Source of the DNA: Hyphomicrobiales bacterium
Lineage (GTDB): Bacteria > Pseudomonadota > Alphaproteobacteria > Rhizobiales > Beijerinckiaceae
Assembly: GCA_027483895.1 (NCBI GenBank)
Contig: JAIXTP010000017.1
Coordinates: 26,970 to 90,969 of the forward strand
Direction of reading: 5' to 3'
Length of the DNA: 64,000 nucleotides
Made by a program: the position numbers and the translations under genes. The notes under the pieces are model-generated. The model saw only the letters and a program-made list of their open reading frames with translations, made no database searches and had not been told where the DNA came from. This document shows, in pieces, positions 31,768 to 40,568 of this stretch (positions are counted from its first letter, which is position 1; every line of letters starts with the position of its first letter).

Positions 31768-34155
31768 TCATCGCAGCGTCATTTCCCGACGGAGCTTCTG
31801 CGTGATCTGCGAGATCTCGCCGGACGTCCGCAGGACGCGGGGCGTGAGCAGGATCATCAGTTCCGTCTTCGTGACGCTGTCGGTGGTCTGCTTGAAAAGA
31901 TCGCCCACGACCGGGACCTTGGATACGACCGGGACGCCGGAGGTGGTCCGGTTCAGGCGGTTCTGGATGAGGCCGCCGAGCGCGACCGTGCCGCCCGAGA
32001 AGGCCAGCACGTCGGAGGTGATCCGGCGCGTGTTGATCGTCGGCGTCAGCGTGCCCGTGTCGGCGTTGCGGTCGGCCTGGCTGACCTCCTGCGTGACCGA
32101 GAGATTGACGCTGTTGTCGCCGTTGATCTTGGGCCGGACCTGCAGAATGATGCCGGTGTTCTTGACCTGAACGGTCTGCGTGGTCTGGCCGTATTGGTTC
32201 GTGTTCGTGGCGGACGCGAACGGAACTTCCTGACCGATCTGCAACCGAGCCTCCTGCCCGTCGACGACGGTCAGGTAGGGCGTCGAGATGATTTTGACGT
32301 TCGTCACCGCCTGAAGGACCTGCACCACCGCCTTCACCGGAACGCCCTTCACCACACCCGACAGCGTGATGGCGCCGCCCGGGCCGTCGCCCGAGGGCAG
32401 GGTGGTCACGCCGCCCTGCGAGGAGGGCGCGAAACGCGGTCCTGAGCCCGCATAGATGTTCGTGGCGCCCGCATCGGCGATGTTGTGTTGGATGAACCAG
32501 CTCACCCCGTATTGCAGCGTATCGTTCAGCTCCACTTCGAGAACCGTGGCCTCGATCGCGACCTGCGCCTGCGGCACGTCGATCGCTTCGAGGATGTCCT
32601 TGATGCGTTGGAAGGTCGCAAAATCGGAATAAACGAGCAGGGAATTGTTCCGCTCGTCCGCCGTGATCGTCAGATTTTCGTCCCCGGACACCACAACCGG
32701 CCCGGATCGCTCGGCGTCTCGGCTGCTTCCTCCGCCGCCTCCGCTCCCGCCGCCGTTTCCGTTCCCGGCGAAGCGTCTCGTATCGGAGAAGGTCACGCGC
32801 GGCGGCGCCGTTTCCGCCACCAATCCGCCTTCCGAATCCGTCGACATGCGGGGTGCCGAAGGCGTGAAGCGCATCGCCTTGTTGATATTGAGGGGGTCGG
32901 TCCCTTCGCCTGCTCCGGAACGTCCGGTCGGTGCCGGATTGTCCGGGCGCGGCGCGGCCCCGGCCGAAGCGCTCCGTCCGCCGCCGTTCGATTTGCCGCC
33001 GAAGACCGCCGTGAGCTGGTCCGCCGCGACCCGCGCGGGAATGGTCCTGAGCGGGATCACGCGGACTTCGAAGCTCGACCGGACGGAGGTGTCCAGCCGC
33101 ACGACGAGCTTGACGATCCCTGCCAGCAGCCCCTTGTCGGAAGAGCTGATCATGAGGGCCTGACGTCCCGCGAGCGGAATGACGCTGAAATCCGTCTCGC
33201 CCCGCTCGGTGTAGAGCTGGCGGATCTCGGCGGCGATCTGCTCGGGCTCGCTGCGCGTCAGCGGGACGATGCGCACCACGTCGTTGCCCAGCGCGGAGCC
33301 GGAAACGGTTCGGATCAGCCCTTCGATCTGGGCAAGTTCCGCAGGATTGGCCATCACATAGAGCACGCCCTGTCCGGGGGCGGGCAGCACGGCGGTATCG
33401 GGCGGCAGCAACGGGCGGATGAAGTCCGCGACCTTCTTCGCATTGGCGCCCGGAACGGGGATCACGCGCATGCGGGCGTCGACGGAAGAGCTCGTCTGCA
33501 CCATCGTCGCGAGCTGCTGGAGCAAAGCGGGCGGCCCGACGTAATGAATGCCGTTCAGCTCGCGGATCGTCAGCCCGTTGAGCGCCAAAACGTCCCGCAC
33601 GACGGCGAGCAGCCGGTCCCGGCCGACGGGGGTCGTCGTGCGGAAGTTGACGACTCCGGGGAGGTCGCCCGGCGCGATGTAGTTAAGCCCGAGCGCGCCG
33701 CGCAGAACGCGGTCGAGGAATTCGGGCACGGGCGTGTTCGAGAAATTGAGGTCGACGACCTGCGCCGAGCCCGAGTCGCCCCGCGCGCCGGACCCGCCGA
33801 AGCCGTAGGCGCCCGCCGAATCGGATCCGTCGGCGCGCAGCGCCCCTTCGAAGCTCGGAATGCCGGCGGAATTGTCGTGCATCGTGCCGGGGCGGGGCCG
33901 AAGCGGCGCGGCCACCCCGCCGTCGTCGGCGAGGATGATCTCCTCGGTCGCCGGCATCACCCTGCTGTCGTCGATCGCCTCGGTGAGGCGCGTGCAGCCG
34001 ACGCTCGACAGAGAAAGGCAAAGCGCAACAAGGAGTTGCAGAGTCGGGAGCAGCCTCGGGTGCGAACGCGCGACATCGCTCCGGGCTCGATCGCATGGAC
34101 CGAGCGAACGGACGTTCGGCAGAACTCCCGAACGCGGCGACACCGACTGACCCAC
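31768..34155 (-). CDS. sctC: SctC outer-membrane secretin with GspD-type domain order and lipobox
   Basis: A 795-residue secretin from a GTG start. A lipobox-like signal (LCLSLSSVGC, Cys54) follows a long basic leader. Next come a GspD-type N0 domain (VDLNFSNTPVPEFLDRVLRG, about 130-200), N1-N3-type domains (RVIPVPGANAKKVADFIRPL; VVRIVPLTRSEPEQIAAEIR; FEVRVIPLRTIPARVAADQL), a Gly/Ser-rich insert in N3 (about 460-485) and the secretin barrel. The barrel ends in the family sequence VPVVSKVPVVGDLFKQT, then TELMILLTPRVL. Typical T3SS secretins are 500-700 residues and lack this N-terminal arrangement. It heads the sctC-S-T-U-N-O-P-Q-R run, and no other type II secretion genes are present. Confidence 0.9.
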   Translation of the reverse strand: MGQSVSPRSGVLPNVRSLGPCDRARSDVARSHPRLLPTLQLLVALCLSLSSVGCTRLTEAIDDSRVMPATEEIILADDGGVAAPLRPRPGTMHDNSAGIPSFEGALRADGSDSAGAYGFGGSGARGDSGSAQVVDLNFSNTPVPEFLDRVLRGALGLNYIAPGDLPGVVNFRTTTPVGRDRLLAVVRDVLALNGLTIRELNGIHYVGPPALLQQLATMVQTSSSVDARMRVIPVPGANAKKVADFIRPLLPPDTAVLPAPGQGVLYVMANPAELAQIEGLIRTVSGSALGNDVVRIVPLTRSEPEQIAAEIRQLYTERGETDFSVIPLAGRQALMISSSDKGLLAGIVKLVVRLDTSVRSSFEVRVIPLRTIPARVAADQLTAVFGGKSNGGGRSASAGAAPRPDNPAPTGRSGAGEGTDPLNINKAMRFTPSAPRMSTDSEGGLVAETAPPRVTFSDTRRFAGNGNGGGSGGGGGSSRDAERSGPVVVSGDENLTITADERNNSLLVYSDFATFQRIKDILEAIDVPQAQVAIEATVLEVELNDTLQYGVSWFIQHNIADAGATNIYAGSGPRFAPSSQGGVTTLPSGDGPGGAITLSGVVKGVPVKAVVQVLQAVTNVKIISTPYLTVVDGQEARLQIGQEVPFASATNTNQYGQTTQTVQVKNTGIILQVRPKINGDNSVNLSVTQEVSQADRNADTGTLTPTINTRRITSDVLAFSGGTVALGGLIQNRLNRTTSGVPVVSKVPVVGDLFKQTTDSVTKTELMILLTPRVLRTSGEISQITQKLRREMTLR

Positions 34156-34404
34156 CTTTCCCGCCGCGCCCAGGATTGCCGAAAGGCGACGGACTTCAGC
34201 GACTATGATTGATGAATCCTTAATCTCAGGCGTGAAATTCAGTCAAGATTCTGAGTGATCAAAATAATTGTGATCTCGATTTGATTTGTTGTTGTGGATT
34301 GCTGGACAGGCTTTGATTCGTTTCATCCGCATGACTTGACCCGATTCGTTGTTCCGTTGTTCTATGATCGGCAAGCAGAAACAAACGAAACGCGGCGCGA
34401 CGTC
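34156..34404. other. AT-rich divergent region between sctC and the needle operon
   Basis: These 249 bases are clearly AT-richer than the genes on either side. They separate the leftward sctC run from the rightward needle genes. A GTGATC direct repeat (at 34256 and 34271, 15-base period) surrounds AAAATAATT and could be an operator. On the minus strand TTGACT (34242-34247) is a possible -35 for sctC, but I see no convincing -10 at the right distance. Confidence 0.4.
34336..34365 (+). promoter_or_regulatory. Candidate promoter of the needle operon
   Basis: TTGACC, 18 bases, then TTCTAT, ending 39 bases before the preferred ATG of the TPR gene at 34405. A better -10 (TATGAT at 34363-34368) sits 21 bases from the same -35. 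Prediction by eye. Confidence 0.4.
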
Positions 34405-34740
34405 ATGCCGGGCTCGACCCGAAACGAGTTGTTGGAGCCAAGATTACGGACATATATCTGTCTTCATGTATTCGTGCTCATGCAGCATGGCTATTACGCG
34501 AAGGCGTCCGTCTGGCTCGATCTTCTGAACGGAGCAGGTGACCGGTCCGAGCATGTTCTCTTCACGCGCGCGGCGGCATTGTTTCTGGACGGACGCTATT
34601 CGGAAGCCGTGGTCGCTTTGCAGGAGGCCGACCGCCATCATCCGATCGAGCGTTTCGGCGATGTTCAAGTCGATGATCGACAGAAGCTTCGCGTCTACAT
34701 GCGTACGCGATGTGCTTTCGAGATGAAACGAACCGCATGA
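34405..34740 (+). CDS. Small TPR protein, probable needle chaperone (SctG-like)
   Basis: A 111-residue helical protein read from the ATG at 34405 (MPGSTRNELLEPRL). TPR-like helix pairs follow (YYAKASVWLDLLNGAGDRSE; ALFLDGRYSEAVVALQEADR). An upstream in-frame ATG at 34294 would place the candidate promoter inside the gene, so I reject it. Small TPR proteins encoded just before the needle gene are SctG-type chaperones that stop SctF from polymerising in the cytoplasm. The gene forms an operon with the next two genes. Confidence 0.65.
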   Translation: MPGSTRNELLEPRLRTYICLHVFVLMQHGYYAKASVWLDLLNGAGDRSEHVLFTRAAALFLDGRYSEAVVALQEADRHHPIERFGDVQVDDRQKLRVYMRTRCAFEMKRTA

Positions 34741-34777
34741 AGATCATCGTTGTCTCGGTCTGCGGTTGTGGTAACCA

Positions 34778-35020
34778 ATGAACATGTTCGATTTCGGAAT
34801 GACGAATATCGAGGAGTCGGCGTCCCGCCCCGGCGGTGCGGCGGTCATCGATGAGACGCTGTCTCGACTGGCCCGGACACGGGACGAGCTGGTCGAGCAC
34901 ATGCGCAAGACTTCGCATCCGGCCGAGCACGCGCATATCGAGAAACTCCGCAAGGGCGTCGAGGCGGCGTGTTTCGTCCTCCAAGCCTTCCGTACCGCCG
35001 TTTCAGACCAAAAGAACTGA
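34778..35020 (+). CDS. Small helical needle co-chaperone candidate (SctE/YscE/SsaE-like size)
   Basis: An 80-residue protein with two helices: ETLSRLARTRDELVEHMRKT and, after a short turn, AEHAHIEKLRKGVEAACFVL. It lies 10 bases before sctF. In Ysc and Ssa systems a small two-helix protein (YscE, SsaE) pairs with the TPR chaperone to hold the needle subunit. This gene has the right size, fold pattern and place. Sequence similarity in that family is too low to confirm by eye. Confidence 0.6.
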   Translation: MNMFDFGMTNIEESASRPGGAAVIDETLSRLARTRDELVEHMRKTSHPAEHAHIEKLRKGVEAACFVLQAFRTAVSDQKN

Positions 35021-35030
35021 GGTCATCGCC

Positions 35031-35366
35031 ATGGCTACCGGCACCGTCGAATACTGGGGTACCACCTCCTATTCCAATCCGAACAGCACGGGCCTCACGA
35101 ACACGTTCGACAGCAATGTCGGGACGAATCTCGTGAAGCGCGACGGCTTCGACCTGATCTGGCGTCAGGCTTATCTCAACCAGCAGATGCAGCAGATCGA
35201 AGCGGACATCCGCAATATCGAGCAGAACGCCAACCTCTCGGATACCGAGAAGATGTTCTCGATGCAGATGGCGATGAACACTTGGTCGGCGGTGTCCAAT
35301 CTGCGCACCAACATCCTCAAGAGCGTCTCGGACACGCTGAAGTCGATCGCCCGCAACGTGGCGTGA
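35031..35366 (+). CDS. sctF: SctF needle protein
   Basis: A 111-residue protein. The N-terminal 40 residues are Thr/Asn/Gly-rich. A helix-turn-helix follows (LNQQMQQIEADIRNIEQNAN; then LSDTEKMFSMQMAMNTWSAV and a final helix ending TLKSIARNVA), with the hydrophobic C-terminus typical of needle subunits. Usual needles are 75-90 residues, so the N-terminal extension of about 25 residues is unusual. The ATG at 35031 follows GAGGTC. The gene is last in its operon and is followed by a strong terminator. Confidence 0.85.
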   Translation: MATGTVEYWGTTSYSNPNSTGLTNTFDSNVGTNLVKRDGFDLIWRQAYLNQQMQQIEADIRNIEQNANLSDTEKMFSMQMAMNTWSAVSNLRTNILKSVSDTLKSIARNVA

Positions 35367-35390
35367 CGCTTCCTGCCCCGGTGCAGTTCG

Positions 35391-35425
35391 AACGGCCGCT
35401 TTCGTCGAAAGCGGCCGTTTTTGTT
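35391..35425 (+). terminator. Strong rho-independent terminator after sctF
   Basis: The arms AACGGCCGCTTTC and GAAAGCGGCCGTT, 13 perfect base pairs, flank a GTC loop and are followed by TTTTGTTTT. It separates the T3SS locus from ruvB, which is transcribed towards it. An A-rich flank on the other side is short, so the signal is mainly for the plus strand. Confidence 0.85.
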
Positions 35426-35478
35426 TTCGGGGGCGCCTTACGGCCGCCGTCTACGGATCGATCCGCCGCGGCGGCGGA

Positions 35479-36525
35479 TCAGGACGGGTCTTCCTCGTCC
35501 GCGAAGAGGCCGAATTGTCCGCCCTCCCGCTTAGGTTCCGCGAGGCCGAGATGGCGGAAGGCCTGCGGCGTGAGGAGCCGCCCGCGCGGCGTCCGCTGCA
35601 GGAAGCCCTGCTGAAGCAGATAGGGCTCGATGATGTCCTCGATGGCGTCCCGCGGCTCGGAGAGTGCGGCGGCGATCGTCTCGATCCCGACCGGGCCTCC
35701 GCCGAAATTGATCGCCACGAGCTTCAGATAGCGCTGATCCATCAGGTCGAGGCCGATCGGATCGACATCGAGCAGCGAAAGCGCGCGATCGGCCACCGTG
35801 CGGGTGACCGCCTCGACCCCGTCCACGACCGCGAAATCGCGCACGCGCCGCAAGAGGCGGCCGGCGATGCGGGGCGTTCCGCGTGCGCGACGCGCGATCT
35901 CGTTCGCGCCCTCTTCCGTCATCGGAATGCCGAGCACCCGCGAGCCCCGGCGCACGATGAGTTCGAGCTCGTCGACCGTATAGAAATTCAGCCGCACGGG
36001 GATGCCGAACCGGTCCCTGAGCGGCGTCGTCAGCAGGCCCGCGCGCGTCGTCGCGCCGACGAGCGTGAATTTCGGCAGGTCGATCTTGACCGAGCGGGCC
36101 GCGGGGCCTTCGCCGATGATGAGATCGAGCTGGTAGTCCTCCATCGCCGGATAGAGGATTTCCTCCACGGAGGGATTGAGCCGGTGGATCTCGTCGATGA
36201 AGAGCACGTCGCGCTCTTCCAGATTGGTCAGCTGCGCCGCGAGATCGCCCGCCTTCGCGATCACCGGGCCCGAGGTCGAGCGGAAATTGACGCCCATCTC
36301 GCGGGCCACGATCTGCGCCAGCGTGGTCTTGCCGAGGCCCGGCGGACCGACGAAGAGGACGTGGTCGAGCGCGTCTCCGCGCGTCTTCGCCGCTTCGATG
36401 AAGACGCGGAGATTGGCGCGGGCCTGCGCCTGACCCACGAATTCCTCGAGAACGAGCGGACGCAGCGACGTGTCGATGTCGTCGTCGCGCTGTTCGGGCT
36501 GCACGAGTCGGCGGGGCGTGGTCAT
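35479..36525 (-). CDS. ruvB: RuvB, Holliday-junction branch-migration ATPase
   Basis: A 348-residue AAA+ protein. The N-terminus [20 protein letters not shown] is the family opening. Walker A is [11 protein letters not shown], Walker B is [13 protein letters not shown], and a C-terminal winged-helix region is present ([20 protein letters not shown]). With RuvA it drives branch migration during recombination repair. It is the last gene of the ruvC-ruvA-ruvB series, which two other genes interrupt here. Confidence 0.97.
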   Translation of the reverse strand: MTTPRRLVQPEQRDDDIDTSLRPLVLEEFVGQAQARANLRVFIEAAKTRGDALDHVLFVGPPGLGKTTLAQIVAREMGVNFRSTSGPVIAKAGDLAAQLTNLEERDVLFIDEIHRLNPSVEEILYPAMEDYQLDLIIGEGPAARSVKIDLPKFTLVGATTRAGLLTTPLRDRFGIPVRLNFYTVDELELIVRRGSRVLGIPMTEEGANEIARRARGTPRIAGRLLRRVRDFAVVDGVEAVTRTVADRALSLLDVDPIGLDLMDQRYLKLVAINFGGGPVGIETIAAALSEPRDAIEDIIEPYLLQQGFLQRTPRGRLLTPQAFRHLGLAEPKREGGQFGLFADEEDPS

Positions 36526-36571
36526 CCGAGGCGTTGTGGCACGGGGCCCGCCCGCTTGGAAAGACCCGGCT

Positions 36572-37012
36572 TCAGAGGATCAGCAGCCGGCGGCCGAGCC
36601 ATACGGTCGGAAACATCGCCCCCAGCGCATAGGCCAAGAGCAGCGAGTTCATTCCCTGAAGGGCGAGGACCGGATCGACGGGCCCGAAAAGCACCGGGAC
36701 CGTCGTCCAAAGCGTCATCAGCAGCAGACCCGCAAACCCCGCGACGAAGCCCGGCATCCCGAAAAGGTGCCGCGCGGCTCCGGCGGCGGTTCCGGCCACG
36801 GCCCCCTCCGGCCAATGCATCAGGAAGAAATCCTGCCCCGCGCGCAACGCGCTCCCGACGCCGAGAGGCGGAACACCCGTGGCGATGTAGAGGACGGCCG
36901 CGAGGGCCGTGCCGACGAGGGCGGCCAGAACGGCGGTCTGCAGGATCAGGAGGGTCGTCGTGGGAAGGCCGACCCTCTGCTGGTCGCGCACGAAACGGGA
37001 TCGAAGGGCCAT
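36572..37012 (-). CDS. Small integral membrane protein of unknown function
   Basis: A 146-residue protein with about three to four hydrophobic segments ([71 protein letters not shown]). It has no signal peptide cleavage site and no known motif. It lies between ruvA and ruvB with gaps of 45-46 bases, so it is probably co-transcribed with them. No family is recognised. Confidence 0.6.
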   Translation of the reverse strand: MALRSRFVRDQQRVGLPTTTLLILQTAVLAALVGTALAAVLYIATGVPPLGVGSALRAGQDFFLMHWPEGAVAGTAAGAARHLFGMPGFVAGFAGLLLMTLWTTVPVLFGPVDPVLALQGMNSLLLAYALGAMFPTVWLGRRLLIL

Positions 37013-37057
37013 CGGGCCTTCTCCGGCTGAAAAGGAACGGTTCGAAACGCCGACAAA

Positions 37058-37675
37058 TTACTTCGCAAGTTCCTTCAGGCCAAGCCGGATGAGCGTGCCC
37101 GCCTCGGCGCCCTCGTCGGCCTGCTTCACCGCCGCCGCGATCGCGGCCGAAGCCTGCGCCTGAGGATAGCCGAGATTGACGAGCGCGGAGACGGCATCCT
37201 GAACGGCGACCGGGGCGCGCTTGTCCTCGACGTCGCCGACGAGCTTCGCGAGATTCGCGTCGACGACCCCGAAGACGGGGGCCTTGTCCTTGAGTTCGGC
37301 CGCGATGCGGGCGGCGAGTTTCGGGCCGACGCCGGGGGCTCGGCCGATCGCCGCCTTGTCCTGCGTGCCGATCGCGGTGGCGAGGCCGCCGGGATCGAGA
37401 ACCGAGAGGATGGCGAGGGCCACCTTCGAGCCGACGCCCTGCACGGTCTGCAGCAGCCTGAACCATTCGCGTTCGGCATCCGAGCGGAAACCGAAGAGAC
37501 GGATCATGTCCTCGCGCACATGCGTCTCGATGGACAGCAAGGCGGCTTCGCCTGCGGGCGGAAGCTGGGTCAGCGTCCGCGCCGAGCAGTGGACCACATA
37601 GCCGACGCCGTGGACGTCGAGGATCACGAAATCCTCGCCGTAGGAATCGACCGTCCCTTTGAGCTTTCCGATCAC
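37058..37675 (-). CDS. ruvA: RuvA, Holliday-junction binding protein
   Basis: A 205-residue protein from a GTG ([20 protein letters not shown]), the normal RuvA start. An OB-fold N-terminus is followed by paired helix-hairpin-helix motifs ([20 protein letters not shown] and [20 protein letters not shown]) and the C-terminal RuvB-binding helix domain ([20 protein letters not shown]). The start overlaps the stop of the upstream PaiB-like gene by four bases (GTGA). Confidence 0.97.
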   Translation of the reverse strand: MIGKLKGTVDSYGEDFVILDVHGVGYVVHCSARTLTQLPPAGEAALLSIETHVREDMIRLFGFRSDAEREWFRLLQTVQGVGSKVALAILSVLDPGGLATAIGTQDKAAIGRAPGVGPKLAARIAAELKDKAPVFGVVDANLAKLVGDVEDKRAPVAVQDAVSALVNLGYPQAQASAAIAAAVKQADEGAEAGTLIRLGLKELAK

Positions 37676-38319
37676 GCCTTGTTCTCCGGGAGCGTTTCGG
37701 CGACGAGCGCGGCCATCGTCTCGGCCTCGTCGGAGCCGAGCCCGCGCAGCCCTTCGACCACGCCGCGCCGGTCCGCCTCGGGACGGTTGCCGCTCGTCTT
37801 CCATTTGCCGACGAGGTCCGTCAGCACGATCTCGATGCCCACGATGCCCTTGAGCTGCGCCTTCATGAAATCCTCGGGCGCGTCGCTCGCGGCCCAGGCG
37901 TCCGGATGGGCGCTCTCCATCATGCCGGTCACTTCCGAGACCTGCGCGCGCAGCCAGTCGGCATCCTCGACGGCGGTCGCGGTGCCGCGCGCCTGCACCA
38001 TCGCGTAATTCCAGGTCGGGACGACCTTGCCCGTCTCGCGCTTCGTCTCGTACCAGCCCGGGCGCACGTAATGATCGACGCCGCGGAAGACGACGAGCGC
38101 TTCTGTTCCGCCCGCGCAGTCGCGCCATTGCCCGTTGGCCCGCGCCAGATGCCCCCGCAGCACGCCGAGCTCTCCGGCCGAAGGATCGAAGGCGAGCGGC
38201 ACGCCGTTCGCGAGCAGGCCGGAGGCCCCGGACGTGATCAGCAGCCCGAACGGATTCTCCCGCATCAGCGCATGGATGCGCTCGCGGTCCTCCTGGCGGA
38301 ATTGCGGGGGCTGATACAT
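37672..38319 (-). CDS. PaiB-family FMN-binding regulator-like protein
   Basis: A 215-residue protein starting [20 protein letters not shown], the family opening. It has a split-barrel FMN-binding fold ([58 protein letters not shown]) and the tail [19 protein letters not shown], all typical of PaiB-type proteins. These are annotated as negative transcriptional regulators, though the biochemical role is poorly known. It sits between ruvC and ruvA and is coupled to ruvA. Confidence 0.85.
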   Translation of the reverse strand: MYQPPQFRQEDRERIHALMRENPFGLLITSGASGLLANGVPLAFDPSAGELGVLRGHLARANGQWRDCAGGTEALVVFRGVDHYVRPGWYETKRETGKVVPTWNYAMVQARGTATAVEDADWLRAQVSEVTGMMESAHPDAWAASDAPEDFMKAQLKGIVGIEIVLTDLVGKWKTSGNRPEADRRGVVEGLRGLGSDEAETMAALVAETLPENKA

Positions 38320-38338
38320 AGCGGGTCCGGTCGGTTCG

Positions 38339-38854
38339 TCAGCGCATGAGGCTCTTCGTCAAGGACTTCATGCCGCGATGCTGGGCATGGGTGAGCGCGA
38401 CCGCAAGCGCATCGTTCGCGTCGGCGCTTTTCGGATCGGCCTTGGGCAGCAGCACCTTCACCATCATCCGGATCTGATCCTTCTCGGCATGGCCGGTGCC
38501 CACGATGCTCTTCTTGACGAGGTTCGGTGCATATTCGGCCACGGGAAGGCCCGCCCGCGACGGCACCAGCAGCGCGATGCCGCGCGCATGGCCGAGCTTC
38601 AGCGTGGCCTTCGCGTCCTTGTTGACGAAGGTCTCCTCGACCGCCGCTTCGTCCGGCGCGTGCGCATGGACGATCTCCGACAAGCCGTCGAAGAGCTGCC
38701 GCAGGCGGTCCGACAGCGTGAGGCTCTGGTCCGAATGCACGGTGCCGCAAGCGACGAAGCGCAGGGACGGGCCCAGCGACTCGATCACGCCCCAGCCGGT
38801 GTTCCTCAGCCCGGGATCGATGCCGATAATGCGAATCGGAGGTGATGCGGCCAT
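38339..38854 (-). CDS. ruvC: RuvC, Holliday-junction resolvase
   Basis: A 171-residue RNase H-fold nuclease. The first catalytic Asp is in [16 protein letters not shown]. The acidic pair is in [20 protein letters not shown], with a further acidic site in [16 protein letters not shown]. It cuts the junctions moved by RuvAB. The stop lies 19 bases before the PaiB-like gene. Confidence 0.97.
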   Translation of the reverse strand: MAASPPIRIIGIDPGLRNTGWGVIESLGPSLRFVACGTVHSDQSLTLSDRLRQLFDGLSEIVHAHAPDEAAVEETFVNKDAKATLKLGHARGIALLVPSRAGLPVAEYAPNLVKKSIVGTGHAEKDQIRMMVKVLLPKADPKSADANDALAVALTHAQHRGMKSLTKSLMR

Positions 38855-38909
38855 GCACGCGGTTTAGCGCGAAGCGCGGGCCGTGGCATCACCCCGACGG
38901 CGCAGGCGT

Positions 38910-39653
38910 TCAGCCCAGCTTGGCGAGCAGCGCGTCCGAGAAGGAGGCGTTCGAATATACGTGCTGCACGTCGTCGTTCTCTTCGAGCGTTTCGAGCAGC
39001 TTCATGATCTTTTCGCCGGCCTCGTCGTCGGTCGCGATCATGTTCTGCGCCCGCCAGACAAGCGCGGCCTTGCGCGGCTCGCCGAACTTGTCTTCGAGCG
39101 CCTTCGCCACGTCGCGCAGCGTCTCCATGGAGGTCACGACCTCATGCCCGTCCTCGGAGGACGACACGTCGTCGGCGCCCGCCTCGATCGCCGCCTCCAT
39201 CATCGCGTCCTCGGAAGTGACCTTGGCGTCGAATTCGACCACGCCGACGCGGTCGAACATGAAGGAGACCGCACCCGTCTCCGCGAGGCTGCCGCCGGCC
39301 TTCGTGAAATAGGAGCGGACTTCGGAGGCCGTCCGGTTGCGGTTGTCCGTCAGCGCCTCGACGATCACGGCGACGCCGCCCGGGGCATAGCCCTCGTAGC
39401 GGATCTCTTCATAGTTCTCGCCGTCGTTGCCGGCGGCCTTCTTGATCGCGCGGTCGATATTGTCCTTGGGCATGTTCTCGGCCCGCGCGGCCTGAATGGC
39501 CGCACGCAGGCGCGCGTTCATATTGGGGTCGGGCAGGCCGAGCTTGGCGGCGACGGTGATTTCGCGGGCGAGCTTCGAGAACAGCTTCGACCGCATGGCG
39601 TCCTGACGGCCCTTGCGGTGCATGATGTTCTTGAACTGGGAATGGCCGGCCAT
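38910..39653 (-). CDS. yebC: YebC/PmpR-family protein
   Basis: A 247-residue protein with the family start [20 protein letters not shown], followed by [20 protein letters not shown] and the central [20 protein letters not shown]. The family includes transcription regulators and factors that relieve ribosome stalling. It stands just before ruvC, as in many proteobacteria. An ATG 30 bases upstream is less likely given the conserved MAGHS start. Confidence 0.95.
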   Translation of the reverse strand: MAGHSQFKNIMHRKGRQDAMRSKLFSKLAREITVAAKLGLPDPNMNARLRAAIQAARAENMPKDNIDRAIKKAAGNDGENYEEIRYEGYAPGGVAVIVEALTDNRNRTASEVRSYFTKAGGSLAETGAVSFMFDRVGVVEFDAKVTSEDAMMEAAIEAGADDVSSSEDGHEVVTSMETLRDVAKALEDKFGEPRKAALVWRAQNMIATDDEAGEKIMKLLETLEENDDVQHVYSNASFSDALLAKLG

Positions 39654-39713
39654 GATCGGCTCCTCGAAAGATCGGTCGCGCAAGGACGCGCCGCGAATGT
39701 TCGGACGGCGCGC

Positions 39714-39742
39714 CTTATACGTCGCGGTGGGGCCGAATTGAA
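39714..39742 (-). promoter_or_regulatory. Candidate promoter of yebC
   Basis: On the minus strand, TTCAAT, 17 bases, then TATAAG. The -10 box ends about 60 bases upstream of the yebC ATG and lies beyond the ymdB stop. Good spacing, five of six -10 matches. Confidence 0.5.
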
Positions 39743-39743
39743 G

Positions 39744-40568
39744 TCAGTTCGTCCAGAAGGCCGGCAGCGCCCGCGACAGGTTCGGGCCGATGCGGACGGC
39801 CGCACTGCGCAGCGCCAGACCCGTCCGGTCGTCGGTCTCGACGGCGATGCCGCACAGGGTGCCTTCGCCGGAGGCCGCTTCGAGACGGCTGCCCGGGGTC
39901 TTTTCGAGGAAGCGGCGCACGGGCTCGTCCTTCGCCATGCCCAGCACCGAATCGTAATCGCCGCACATCCCCGCGTCGGACATGTAGGCCGTGCCGTTCG
40001 GCAGGATCCGGTCGTCCGCGGTGGGGACGTGAGTGTGCGTGCCGACGACGAGGCTGGCGCGGCCGTCGAGATAATGCCCCATCGCCTGCTTCTCGCTGGT
40101 CGCTTCGGCATGCATGTCGACGATCACCGCGTCGCAGACTTCGCCGAGCGGGCAGGCGACGAGTTCGCGTTCGACCGCGGCGAAAGGATCGTCCAGCGCG
40201 TCCATGTAGAGTCGGCCCATCACGTTGACGACGAGCACGCGTCCGCCGTTGCGGGCCTCCACCATGGTCGCGCCGCGACCCGGCGTTCCGGAGGGATAAT
40301 TCGCGGGGCGCAGGAGGCGGGGCTGCCGCTCGATGAAGACGAGCGCCTCGCGCTGATCGAAGGTGTGATTGCCCAGCGTGACGGCGTCCGCGCCCGCCGC
40401 GAGCAGTTCCTCGCAGATGGCCTCGGTGATCCCGAAACCGCCCGCCGCGTTCTCGCCGTTGATCACGACGCAATCGAGCGACCAGAGGTCGCGCAGGGCG
40501 GGAAGGCGCTCGGTCACGGCGAGGCGGCCGGGACGTCCCACGACGTCACCGAGAAAAAGAAGGCGCAT
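39744..40568 (-). CDS. ymdB: YmdB-family metallophosphoesterase
   Basis: A 274-residue protein of the TIGR00282 calcineurin-like family. Metal-binding motifs are visible in order: FLGDVVGRPGR, VINGENAAGGFG, TLGNHTFDQ, DMHAEATSEKQAMG and VVGTHTHVPTAD. Family members are cyclic-nucleotide phosphodiesterases in Bacillus; the alphaproteobacterial substrate is not established. It overlaps the end of the 5-formyltetrahydrofolate cyclo-ligase gene by 23 bases. Confidence 0.93.
   Translation of the reverse strand: MRLLFLGDVVGRPGRLAVTERLPALRDLWSLDCVVINGENAAGGFGITEAICEELLAAGADAVTLGNHTFDQREALVFIERQPRLLRPANYPSGTPGRGATMVEARNGGRVLVVNVMGRLYMDALDDPFAAVERELVACPLGEVCDAVIVDMHAEATSEKQAMGHYLDGRASLVVGTHTHVPTADDRILPNGTAYMSDAGMCGDYDSVLGMAKDEPVRRFLEKTPGSRLEAASGEGTLCGIAVETDDRTGLALRSAAVRIGPNLSRALPAFWTN

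Noticed and set aside
34294..34404. N-terminal extension of the needle-chaperone gene from an ATG at 34294
   Set aside because: It would run through the AT-rich promoter region and gives an atypical, unstructured N-terminus.
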